In this document: positions 42,921 through 51,276 of the stretch, piece by piece
Numbering within the stretch: position 1 is the first letter of the stretch
Layout of the letters: every line of letters begins with the position of its first letter
Source of the DNA: Vibrio sp. SCSIO 43135
GTDB lineage: Bacteria; Pseudomonadota; Gammaproteobacteria; Enterobacterales; Vibrionaceae
Length of the DNA stretch: 64,000 bases
Direction: 5' to 3'
Assembly: GCF_023716665.1 (NCBI RefSeq)
Contig: NZ_CP071860.1
Span: 1,054,001-1,118,000 of the forward strand
The notes under the pieces: model-generated
What the model saw: the letters and a program-made list of their open reading frames with translations, nothing else
Databases searched by the model: none
What the model was told of the DNA's origin: nothing
Position numbers and translations under genes: made by a program

Positions 42921-45233
42921 TTAGTACTTAAACTGAGCCATTTCGTGGTTCAAGTCATTCGCTTGATCAGACAAGCCCTTAAGCACATCATCCACATCAT
43001 TCACCTGAGATGACACTTCAGCTGACGCGTCTGCTATCGAAGTCACACTACTACTTATGTCTTCTGTCACTGCACGCTGCTCTTCTGTAGCAGCGGCGAT
43101 CTGTACATTCATTTCATTCAACTCAGTTAACATTGAGACAATTTGAGTCAACATTTCTGTGTTTTCTGAACAAGTCTCTACCCCTTTAATCACCGTTGCA
43201 TTAGCGCTTTCAATGCCTTTCGCTACGGCATTAGTCTCGCTCTGCAAAGACTCAATTTTGGCGCGAATTTCTTCCGTCGACGACTGAGTTCTGCCCGCCA
43301 ATGAACGCACTTCGTCCGCTACCACAGCAAAGCCGCGACCTTGCTCGCCCGCCCTTGCTGCCTCAATCGCTGCGTTCAATGCCAGTAGATTAGTTTGCTC
43401 TGCGATTCCTTGAATCACATCCAGCACTTCACCAATCGAATTACTTTCTGCGTGAAGTCGTGTAATCGCATCAACAGCGGTACGCATTTCGTCGCTCAGT
43501 TGAGAGATCTCGTCACCTAAAGATTGCCCAACCGCTACGCCTTGCGTACCCGTGTCATTAGCATTTTTCACATAGTCTGCAGCTCGATTAGCAAATTGAG
43601 CCACTTCAGAAATAGACACACTCATTTCGTTCACCGCAGTGGCTACCGACTCGGTACGATGATTTTGCTCACCTACCGCGCTGCGAGTACTGTCCATGTT
43701 ACTGGCCATGGTCTGTGTATTTACATTCAGCGTGTCCGTCGCGGTTGCAAACTGTTTTATCATGTTCTGTAAGTGCTCAAACAAAGCGTTTAACGATACT
43801 GCCAGTTCCGTCATCTCATCTTTGCCATGTTCTTCGAGCCTTGCTGTCAGGTCGTTATCTCGGCTAATGGCCTGAATTTTCTCTGAAGCTAAGCGAATCG
43901 GTTTGGAAATGCTGCCCCCAACAAAGTAAGACAGCACCACGGAGACAACTACAATAATGAGAATTGCGACGATAACGCTGCTCATTACGGACTTATTGAG
44001 TGTTTGAACGTCCGCTAACGCCTCCGCTTCATCAATCTCGGTGAGGATTCCCCATTTCAGGCCGGCTGCATCAATTGGCGCATAAGCAGAAAATACCCTT
44101 ACTCCTCGATAGTCGGGCACGACACTGATACCACTTTGCCCACCAAGCGCCTGAGTGGCTGTTTGCGTAGCCACTTCCTGACGCCCAATGGCAGAGCCTT
44201 TACCTTTTATTTGGCCGATAATTTGTTGGCTTACTCCTGATGAGCTCAGCGCACTGAAATAGCCTTCAGGATCCTCAATTAGGAAGCGTGATTGGCTGCG
44301 TAACAATTTGTCTGGGCCAATTAAGTAAGTTTCTCCACTTGCCCCTAAACCTGCGTAGCTCCAATTACCGCTGAATGTCATGATTTCATTGATTTCATCC
44401 ACTGGCATTTGGAAGATCAGCACCCCTAACTTAGTAGAGCCATCATAAATAGGTGTCGCGATAAACGATGCTGCCGCTTCGTAAGATGGATAATAAGGGG
44501 CGAAGTCTTCTAGATGAAACTGCTCGACCTGCATTCCAACCGCGGCACTAAAGGCTTTAGAAATCCCGCTCCCCTGATAAGGGCCACTGTTTAAGTTAGT
44601 CGCGAAGTCGAGTTCTTTAAACACCGAATACACTACGTTGCCATCGTTGTCGACTAAGAAGATATCGTAGTAACCGAATGCCTCTAAAAAGTGTTTAATT
44701 GGTGGGTGATAGATCTCGTGAGCCTTATCATAGCTATTACCTAATGTATCAGCCTTAAGCTGGTGCTTATCTCCTAACCCATTTGGATTCACCCCGATAT
44801 AACGGGCTTGCAAGGCAATTCCCGTGTCCGATATACGGCTTAACCGTTGCAGTTCGTTAGCAGATTGACCGTTGTTTGCGTCGCGATAGGTCGCACCAAA
44901 CTGGGACGAATAATAGTTTTTGAGTTTCTGCTTATCGTCTTGCGATACTTGGAAAGTAGGATACTGCGCAAACGCGTCTTTGAACGCCCGCATTGCCTGC
45001 TTGGTTGACACGTCATCAGCGAGCGTCTCTAACTGATAGTGAATCTGGTCGAAGTAGCGTTCGATTTCACTTTTCTTGATTTCTCTTACAGAGATGAGCT
45101 GACTAGACGCTCTTTGGTATAGCGCGTTTTCCGATAGGCCTGATGTTTTCCACCCAACAAACCCACCACTCACAACTACGCCAATGGCACATAAAACAGT
45201 ACATGCAACAATGATTTTGGTAGCAATCTTCAT
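42921..45233 (-). CDS. Methyl-accepting chemotaxis protein, dCache sensor
   Basis: A 770-residue receptor. TM1 is at about 7-27 and a large periplasmic dCache domain at about 35-390 (GYYDIFLVDNDGNVVYSVFK in the distal part). TM2 is near 408-430, followed by HAMP and the signalling domain with IAEQTNLLALNAAIEAARAG. It ends HEMAQFKY, with no CheR pentapeptide. I chose ATG 45233 (AAGGG upstream) over TTG 45254. It lies 38 bp upstream of the Amt-kinase gene on the same strand and may be co-transcribed, so a nitrogen-related attractant is possible. Confidence 0.92.
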   Translation of the reverse strand: MKIATKIIVACTVLCAIGVVVSGGFVGWKTSGLSENALYQRASSQLISVREIKKSEIERYFDQIHYQLETLADDVSTKQAMRAFKDAFAQYPTFQVSQDDKQKLKNYYSSQFGATYRDANNGQSANELQRLSRISDTGIALQARYIGVNPNGLGDKHQLKADTLGNSYDKAHEIYHPPIKHFLEAFGYYDIFLVDNDGNVVYSVFKELDFATNLNSGPYQGSGISKAFSAAVGMQVEQFHLEDFAPYYPSYEAAASFIATPIYDGSTKLGVLIFQMPVDEINEIMTFSGNWSYAGLGASGETYLIGPDKLLRSQSRFLIEDPEGYFSALSSSGVSQQIIGQIKGKGSAIGRQEVATQTATQALGGQSGISVVPDYRGVRVFSAYAPIDAAGLKWGILTEIDEAEALADVQTLNKSVMSSVIVAILIIVVVSVVLSYFVGGSISKPIRLASEKIQAISRDNDLTARLEEHGKDEMTELAVSLNALFEHLQNMIKQFATATDTLNVNTQTMASNMDSTRSAVGEQNHRTESVATAVNEMSVSISEVAQFANRAADYVKNANDTGTQGVAVGQSLGDEISQLSDEMRTAVDAITRLHAESNSIGEVLDVIQGIAEQTNLLALNAAIEAARAGEQGRGFAVVADEVRSLAGRTQSSTEEIRAKIESLQSETNAVAKGIESANATVIKGVETCSENTEMLTQIVSMLTELNEMNVQIAAATEEQRAVTEDISSSVTSIADASAEVSSQVNDVDDVLKGLSDQANDLNHEMAQFKY

Positions 45234-45499
45234 AATATAACCCTTAGCCCACAAGCTAGTGCATTCCTTGCCAAAGGGGCAAAGCTAAACAAGTAAGCCA
45301 ACTGGTTTATATGAAATTTGTCTTATTATTTTTTATGAGTGTAGGTGCAAATGGTGGTGTTTTCACACACCATACGGCTTCCATTTTAGGCACGAGCAAT
45401 AAAATCGTCATAAATCCACAACTTATCGTTCATATTCATTATGTATTTTCCTCAACGCTTCAAAGCACTATTAAATAGAATAATCAGTAAGGGAAAATT

Positions 45500-47284
45500 T
45501 TGTCTTTCAACTACCGCATTTTACCTGTGACAGGGCTGTCACTCTTTGCTGCTGCATGTAGCCAAACCTCAAGCACACCAACCGCTGCGACATCAGCACT
45601 CAATATCCAATGCCAAACGCCTCAAGTTGCCGAGCAAGGCGAGTCCTCCATTAGTGGTTTGACTCTCGTTGGTCGTTCAATTGCAGACGCAGAGTTCGGA
45701 ACCTCGGCTGCTGAAATCGTGAGTTACGATAGTTGTACCGATAAGCTATACGTCGTGAACGCCCAAGCTAAGCAAGTCGACATTCATTCAATGAGCAGTG
45801 ATTCGGTTCCAACCCGTATCGCAAACATTGATTTGCAGTCCGCTGCTGTAGCGTCTGGCGTTGAAATTGGCGCAGCGAATAGCGTCTCTACGCACAATGG
45901 ACTGGTAGCGGTTGCAATTGAAAACAAAGACAAACAGCAAAACGGTATTATCGCGCTGTACCGTTCAGATACATTAGCGCTTATAACAACATTCCCTACT
46001 GGCGCATTGCCAGATATGGTGAGTTTTTCAAAAGATGGCCGTTACATTGCTACGGCTAACGAAGGCGAACCGTCTGGAGACTATAGTGTCGATCCAGAAG
46101 GCAGCATTACGCTGGTTGATCTGGCTGAAGGCATAGAGAATGCTAACGTCAAACAAATCCGTTTCACTGAATTCAATCAGGGTGAGAAGCGCCATTCAGA
46201 GCTAGGCCAACAGGTACGCATCTCCGCTCCTAACGCTACCGTTGCACAAGATTTAGAGCCGGAATACTTAACTTTTGATGACAAAGGCAAGTTGTTTGTA
46301 GCACTACAAGAAAACAACGCTATGGCGAAAATCGATGTCGAAACGGCTCAAATCGACGCTATTTACGGGTTTGGTGGAAAATCTTGGCAAAGCCACCAAC
46401 TCGATGCATCTAACAAAGATAAAGTCACTGGCAACCTAGTTTCCTATCCAATGCTTGAGGGGTTATACATGCCAGACTCAATCGCTAATTACGAGGTTGA
46501 TGGAGTAAGTTACATTGTCACCGCAAATGAAGGCGATGGTCGTGAGTACGGATTGAAGACGACTCAAAAGCAATGTGATGAGATGGGTTACGATTGGGAC
46601 GGTGATGACTACAAAGAAAGCGAACAATATGACTCTGAAGTCGATTTCTGTATCACTTACACTGATGAGGTTCGAGGCAAGAAATTGAACGTAGCGCAAG
46701 ATCACCCACTCGCAGCCGCTTTGAAAGACAAAAAACAACTTGGCCGTCTCAAAGTGATTGCAAGCGAGACACCTATTGCGGCTGATAAACCTGTGCAAGC
46801 ATTCGGCACTCGTTCTTTTTCTATCTGGCGTGAAGACGGAGAACTCATGTTTGATAGCGGCGATCAATTTGCACACATTGCACTACTGTCAGAGAAAGAG
46901 AACTTTAACAGCACCAATGACAACAACAGCAGTGGCGACGATCGCAGTGATGATAAAGGCGTAGAGCCTGAAGCCATTGAAGTCGCTCATATTAACGGCC
47001 GCCACTACGCGTTTATAGGATTAGAGCGCCAGGGAGGTATTATGATTTACGACGTGACTAACCCTGTTGATGCTATGTTTATCCGCTATGTGAATAATCG
47101 TGATTACAGCCAGCCAGTTTGTACTAAAGTGGACGACGGCGATTGTGACAACGGCCAATACAACCCGAAAGCAGGCGATTTAGGGCCAGAATCCATCAAG
47201 TACTTCCAACGTAACGGACAGCACTTACTTGCCGTTGGCAATGAAGTGAGTGGTACAACTTCCGTTTACCGTATCGACTTGTAA
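45500..47284 (+). CDS. Choice-of-anchor I family lipoprotein, beta-propeller
   Basis: A 594-residue exported protein. The lipobox SLFAAAC suggests lipidation at Cys20. The body is a repetitive beta-propeller with Asp-rich Ca-binding-like loops (GDGREYG, NNSSGDDRSDDKGVEPE) and EPEYLTFDDKGKLFVALQEN. It matches the choice-of-anchor I group, whose members are surface or periplasmic proteins sometimes annotated as phosphatases, with no proven function. It starts at TTG 45500 behind AAGGG, as no ATG fits. Monocistronic. Confidence 0.8.
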   Translation: MSFNYRILPVTGLSLFAAACSQTSSTPTAATSALNIQCQTPQVAEQGESSISGLTLVGRSIADAEFGTSAAEIVSYDSCTDKLYVVNAQAKQVDIHSMSSDSVPTRIANIDLQSAAVASGVEIGAANSVSTHNGLVAVAIENKDKQQNGIIALYRSDTLALITTFPTGALPDMVSFSKDGRYIATANEGEPSGDYSVDPEGSITLVDLAEGIENANVKQIRFTEFNQGEKRHSELGQQVRISAPNATVAQDLEPEYLTFDDKGKLFVALQENNAMAKIDVETAQIDAIYGFGGKSWQSHQLDASNKDKVTGNLVSYPMLEGLYMPDSIANYEVDGVSYIVTANEGDGREYGLKTTQKQCDEMGYDWDGDDYKESEQYDSEVDFCITYTDEVRGKKLNVAQDHPLAAALKDKKQLGRLKVIASETPIAADKPVQAFGTRSFSIWREDGELMFDSGDQFAHIALLSEKENFNSTNDNNSSGDDRSDDKGVEPEAIEVAHINGRHYAFIGLERQGGIMIYDVTNPVDAMFIRYVNNRDYSQPVCTKVDDGDCDNGQYNPKAGDLGPESIKYFQRNGQHLLAVGNEVSGTTSVYRIDL

Positions 47285-47352
47285 TATCTATAACGATTCT
47301 CGCTTGAGTCACTAGGGTTCTGACTAGATTCAGCCGAGATCGTTCTCCTCAT

Positions 47353-47377
47353 AAATCGCCTCTGCTAGAGGCGATTT
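47353..47377. terminator. Terminator overlapping the end of the AraC gene
   Basis: AAATCGCCTC-TGCTA-GAGGCGATTT. The right arm lies inside the last codons of the convergent AraC gene, so coding sequence doubles as terminator. Confidence 0.7.
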
Positions 47378-48219
47378 GCGTTTTCCAACCGAACTCGAAA
47401 TTCCCTTGGTGTCATTCCACCCCAACGCTTAAAGCGAGTGCTGAAGTTAGCCGCATTCGGATATCCGACAATTTCTCCAATATGTTGAATCGACCAAACT
47501 GTTGAGCCCAGCAATCGAGCTGCGTATTCCATTCGCATGCGGGTGAGGTGCACCTTAGGGCTGTGACCATAGATTTGTTGGCATAACCGGTGGAAGTGAG
47601 GTTCAGAACAGGGCAGCATGCTCGCAAGCTGAGCCACCGTCCAGTCTTTATGTAACTGACGTTGCACTTGGTAAAACACGTGTCTCATCCGGCTGGTGTT
47701 ACGCGATTCTTCCGTTTCCATTGGGGTATTGATCATCAGCTCAATCTGCTCCACTACTTTGATTGCCACCCCGCCTCCAAGGTCAATCGGTAGTGCGATA
47801 GAACGAAGCAGCGCTAGAATAGATGCATAAATCACTTCAGCAACAGGCGTGAGCGTATACTTGATATCACTATCACAGAAGTGTTCCCAATCATGCTCAG
47901 GGGAAAGAAAAATCCAAGCGATTTGCCAATCCTCTTCACTGAGACCAAACCCATTCTCAACGCCAGCAGGAACAGTAATGAGAGACCCAGGTTCGAGATG
48001 AAACTTTTGACCGTGACTCTCTAACCAGCCTTTGCCTTTTACAGTGTAAAGCAGCATGTGTTTTTGTTGATGCTTACGAAACACTGAGAAATCGTCTCGA
48101 CAGGTAGCAATACCGCACTGAACAATGCCTAACTCCTCTAGCCTCAACACGTGGCTATGGTCGATAAATTCATGTTTGGTTTTATCTGAAATGGTAAATC
48201 GTTCTTGCCTGTCGAGCAT
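47365..48219 (-). CDS. AraC-family transcriptional regulator
   Basis: About 284 residues if started at the internal ATG 48219 (MLDRQERFTIS), which leaves room for a promoter; an upstream ATG at 48294 would leave only 20 bp to the divergent MATE gene. The N-terminal AraC_binding cupin (LLYTVKGKGWLESHGQKFHL) is followed by the double helix-turn-helix (WTVAQLASMLPCSEPHFHRL; IGEIVGYPNAANFSTRFKRW). Divergence suggests it controls the MATE transporter. The inducer is unknown. Confidence 0.87.
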   Translation of the reverse strand: MLDRQERFTISDKTKHEFIDHSHVLRLEELGIVQCGIATCRDDFSVFRKHQQKHMLLYTVKGKGWLESHGQKFHLEPGSLITVPAGVENGFGLSEEDWQIAWIFLSPEHDWEHFCDSDIKYTLTPVAEVIYASILALLRSIALPIDLGGGVAIKVVEQIELMINTPMETEESRNTSRMRHVFYQVQRQLHKDWTVAQLASMLPCSEPHFHRLCQQIYGHSPKVHLTRMRMEYAARLLGSTVWSIQHIGEIVGYPNAANFSTRFKRWGGMTPREFRVRLENANRL

Positions 48220-48314
48220 AATGATAGTTTTGCAAAGGTTTTTGATAAGTTTAAACAATACATAATCACCGTAACTATTTAAACTTCTTTGCATATGCTT
48301 TAAGGAGTTTTGCG

Positions 48315-49709
48315 ATGCTAACCACCTACCGTTCCCTAGATAAACAATTTTGGCGCAAGCTCATCGATATTGGATTACCAGTCTCGATGCAGGGAATGCT
48401 GTTTTCATTGTTGGGGGTGGTAGACATTTTTATGGTCAGCCAATTAGGCGAGTCTGCCACCGCAGCAGTCGGCGTAGGCAACCGCATTTTCTTCTTTAAC
48501 CTGATCATGATTGTAGGGGCTAGTGGCGCAGTTAGTGTGCTAGCTTCACAATACTTTGGTGCAAATAACTTTGATGGCATTCGACGTACATTGGCACAAA
48601 CTTGGGCGATAGCTGTCGCGTTCAGTGTCCCTTTCATTTTGCTGTATACGTTCGCGCCAACGGCCGTTGTCTCTATCGTTGCTGATGACCCTGAATATGT
48701 CGCGTTAGCAACCGATTATTTGATGGTGACTGGTGTAAGCTTGCTGGCTACAGCATTGGTAGTGCCGCTTGAAAACGCCCTTCGGTCAGTAGGTGAAGCT
48801 AAACTCCCAACCACTGTCAGCCTTGTTGCGATAATCGTTAACGCAGCATTAAACGCTCTCTTGATCTTCGGTTTATTTGGTTTCCCTGAACTTGGGGTAA
48901 TCGGTGCCGCAATTGGTACGACTATCTCCCGAGCCGTTCATACCGTGGTGCTGTTTTATATGGCTAAGCGTCATTATGGGCATCTTTTCCCACAAGCACA
49001 TAACTGGGCAGAAGCACGCACAGCCGAGCACCGTAAACGCTATATTAATGTCGCGAGACCCATGATCATTCACGACACTGCTTGGGCTGGCGGCATCTTG
49101 GTCTACAACATTATCGTGGGCCAGCTTGGTGTGGGTGCCCTTGCGATTATCTCCCTACTTGCTCCGATAGAGTCGGTACTCATTTCTGCCTTTCTTGGCT
49201 TTGCCGTGGCAGCCTCGATCATACTCGGCAATGAAATTGGCGCGAAGGAGTATCAGCGTGTTTCCGACACTTCTTGGTGGTACGTTCTCACCGCTTGTGC
49301 GTTAGCCTTAGTTCTCGCCCTAATTTGTTTGGCCGCTGAGCCGTTGATTCGAGAATTGCTGGTACGTAGCCCAATCCAAGATGCAGATAGCGCCGTTAAA
49401 GTGTGCTTGGTAATGGCCTTTGGCATGGTGCTCAGAGTGTTTAATATGGTTGGCATTGGTGGCGTGCTAAAAAGCGGTGGCGACATCAATTACAGCATCT
49501 TTATCGATTTGTTCGGCCAGTGGGCAATTGGTATTCCCCTCGCCTACTACACTGGCGTGGTGTTAGGCTGGCCACTGCATATTGTTATGGCCATCATACT
49601 GGCAGAAGAAGTGGTGAAAATATTACTCACTTCTCACCGAATTCAGTCGAAAAAGTGGATCAACAATCTGGTCGACGATACCAATACTCAACCACAAACC
49701 AGTTCGTAG
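48315..49709 (+). CDS. MATE-family efflux transporter
   Basis: A 464-residue, 12-helix MATE/DinF-type protein. It has LIDIGLPVSMQGMLFSLLGV, the helix-1 QGMLF region, and GASGAVSVLASQYFGA and IILGNEIGAKEY, both family landmarks. It exports cationic compounds using Na+ or H+. A strong AAGGAG precedes the ATG. It is divergent from an AraC regulator and ends in its own terminator. Confidence 0.9.
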   Translation: MLTTYRSLDKQFWRKLIDIGLPVSMQGMLFSLLGVVDIFMVSQLGESATAAVGVGNRIFFFNLIMIVGASGAVSVLASQYFGANNFDGIRRTLAQTWAIAVAFSVPFILLYTFAPTAVVSIVADDPEYVALATDYLMVTGVSLLATALVVPLENALRSVGEAKLPTTVSLVAIIVNAALNALLIFGLFGFPELGVIGAAIGTTISRAVHTVVLFYMAKRHYGHLFPQAHNWAEARTAEHRKRYINVARPMIIHDTAWAGGILVYNIIVGQLGVGALAIISLLAPIESVLISAFLGFAVAASIILGNEIGAKEYQRVSDTSWWYVLTACALALVLALICLAAEPLIRELLVRSPIQDADSAVKVCLVMAFGMVLRVFNMVGIGGVLKSGGDINYSIFIDLFGQWAIGIPLAYYTGVVLGWPLHIVMAIILAEEVVKILLTSHRIQSKKWINNLVDDTNTQPQTSS

Positions 49710-49736
49710 CCGTCACTCAATTACAGAACTCACACC

Positions 49737-49774
49737 AAGGGCCTCTACTTGTTTAATTTGAGTAAAGGCCCTTT
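49737..49774 (+). terminator. Terminator after the MATE gene
   Basis: AAGGGCC pairs with GGCCCTT through an interrupted stem (inner TACT/AGTA), then six T's. Confidence 0.85.
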
Positions 49775-49876
49775 TTTCGGTCTCATTAAGGAGCCTGATT
49801 GCGCTCAGCATTGATAAATACATCAATATATTATTCCTGTGTCTAGAATAATGGCTGTCCTATTGAGGTACTTCTA

Positions 49877-50497
49877 ATGAGATTCCACTCCCTGCTCACT
49901 CTTTCACTTGCGAGTGCATGTATCGCAGTTCCCGCTGTTGCTGAGGAACAAGCCAAAAAAGGTGTAGATATGAGCGATCCTACCGCGGTATATTCATCAG
50001 TTGGGACCAGTTTTACTTCGGAAGGGAATGTAGATTTAAGCGCAGGATTTGCTTGGGGTAAAAACCTTTTATCTATCGAGACGAAAAATGGTGCTGATGC
50101 AATCAACGCACGTTACGCTTGGATGACCGACGGCCGAGGTGTGTACGGTGAAGCCTACTTTAACCATGAAACCGATACTGTTTCTGGTAGCGTGGGTTAC
50201 ATTCACACATTCAAAGTGCACGAGAAAGTTAAACTCTACCCATTAGCGATGGTTGGTTTCAATGACAACGACATCACAGACACCATGCTGACAGGCACAA
50301 TTGGTATGTATACACGTGTAGATATTGGCAGCGGTTTTCACCTAGGCTTAGACCCATTCTATACCGTGGGTGAAGGCGACTACGATTCGCACTCCGTCGA
50401 CACATTCGTTGGCAAACAAGTCGACAACCACCGAGTTCGTGTTGGTATCAATTCTGCGGATGAAGAGCTGTACTTCAAATGGCAGATGGCGTTCTAA
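49877..50497 (+). CDS. Small outer-membrane beta-barrel-like protein
   Basis: A 206-residue exported protein. The signal peptide is 1-22 (cleavage AVA-E). The mature part has alternating hydrophobic strands (VYGEAYFNHETDTVSGSVGY; RVGINSADEELYFKWQMAF), and its C-terminal Phe is the usual barrel-assembly signal. It is probably an eight-stranded outer-membrane barrel of unknown function. GAGG lies eight nt before the ATG. Monocistronic. Confidence 0.7.
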   Translation: MRFHSLLTLSLASACIAVPAVAEEQAKKGVDMSDPTAVYSSVGTSFTSEGNVDLSAGFAWGKNLLSIETKNGADAINARYAWMTDGRGVYGEAYFNHETDTVSGSVGYIHTFKVHEKVKLYPLAMVGFNDNDITDTMLTGTIGMYTRVDIGSGFHLGLDPFYTVGEGDYDSHSVDTFVGKQVDNHRVRVGINSADEELYFKWQMAF

Positions 50498-50526
50498 ATT
50501 TTGATTTGATTGTGTCTATATAATGA

Positions 50527-50554
50527 AAAAGCTCACTGTGAAGTGAGCTTTTCG
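50527..50554. terminator. Bidirectional terminator
   Basis: AAAAGCTCACT-GTGA-AGTGAGCTTTT, between the barrel gene and the convergent DOPA-dioxygenase-like gene. Confidence 0.9.
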
Positions 50555-50608
50555 CGTTTTGACCGGCTTAGCGCTGATACTGTTTTAGTTTCATCGATTA
50601 AACTTAGT

Positions 50609-50929
50609 TTATGCGGACAACTTCTCTTCAAAGACACCTAACTCACGCCCTAGCCACACGGCACGTTCCGTGTGATCCAGTAAATGTTCGTCACTGACAG
50701 GATGAATCAGTACCGACATCCCATCTCTCGCTTCATCCAACCATTCAATGAAATTGCGGCTATTATCGGCAAAATGCAGCTCCATCATCGGCATTTTATG
50801 GGGGCCCACAAGCCTGTTGACGGGCTCGAACACCTGTAACACGTCGTTCCGTTCACTTTGAATTCGGTTTCTAAGCTGCTTGATAGAATCTAAGTTTTTT
50901 AATGCAAAATATATATGGGCATGAAACAT
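50609..50929 (-). CDS. DOPA 4,5-dioxygenase family protein
   Basis: A 106-residue protein matching the DOPA dioxygenase family of about this size. It has HAHIYF at the start, VGPHKMPMMELHF, then IHPVSDEHLLDHTERAVWLG, which supplies conserved His residues likely to bind metal. The bacterial role is not established. Monocistronic. Confidence 0.85.
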   Translation of the reverse strand: MFHAHIYFALKNLDSIKQLRNRIQSERNDVLQVFEPVNRLVGPHKMPMMELHFADNSRNFIEWLDEARDGMSVLIHPVSDEHLLDHTERAVWLGRELGVFEEKLSA

Positions 50930-51276
50930 TCATAAATACCAAAAATAGCAAAACAGCGCCCATGATAGCACTGTTCTTTTGAAATTGAGCGAAATCAAAC
51001 AAACTTCGAATTCACTTTGAAGAACGGTTCCCTAGCAAACTCAGAGACCTATACTTGGGACAAAACTAAGATCACAGTTTTATTGGAATTTGTAATAAAT
51101 ATCTCGCATCAAGGCATAATCCAGCAGCTATACTCCTTTAGGGTTATTGATGTTGTAGCACATAATAACTACTTTCATGCCCGATAATAATAACCATAAA
51201 TAATATGTGACCTTTGTTAGCGCAACAGCAACATTTACTTATATTCGCATCGTCAACATGTCGCTAGGAACAAACT
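50930..51276. other. Intergenic region upstream of the NIT receptor
   Basis: 347 bp, AT-rich. It should contain the promoters of both divergent genes. I see no ORF, no strong dyad and no clear sigma-28 promoter. Confidence 0.5.

Noticed and set aside
36979..45233. Type III secretion or effector role because of the nearby HopJ-like gene
   Set aside because: No secretion genes in the window; HopJ-family proteins are common in marine bacteria without such systems.
48220..48294. Upstream ATG for the AraC regulator
   Set aside because: It would leave only 20 bp for two divergent promoters; the added residues match no AraC N-terminus. Kept as uncertain.
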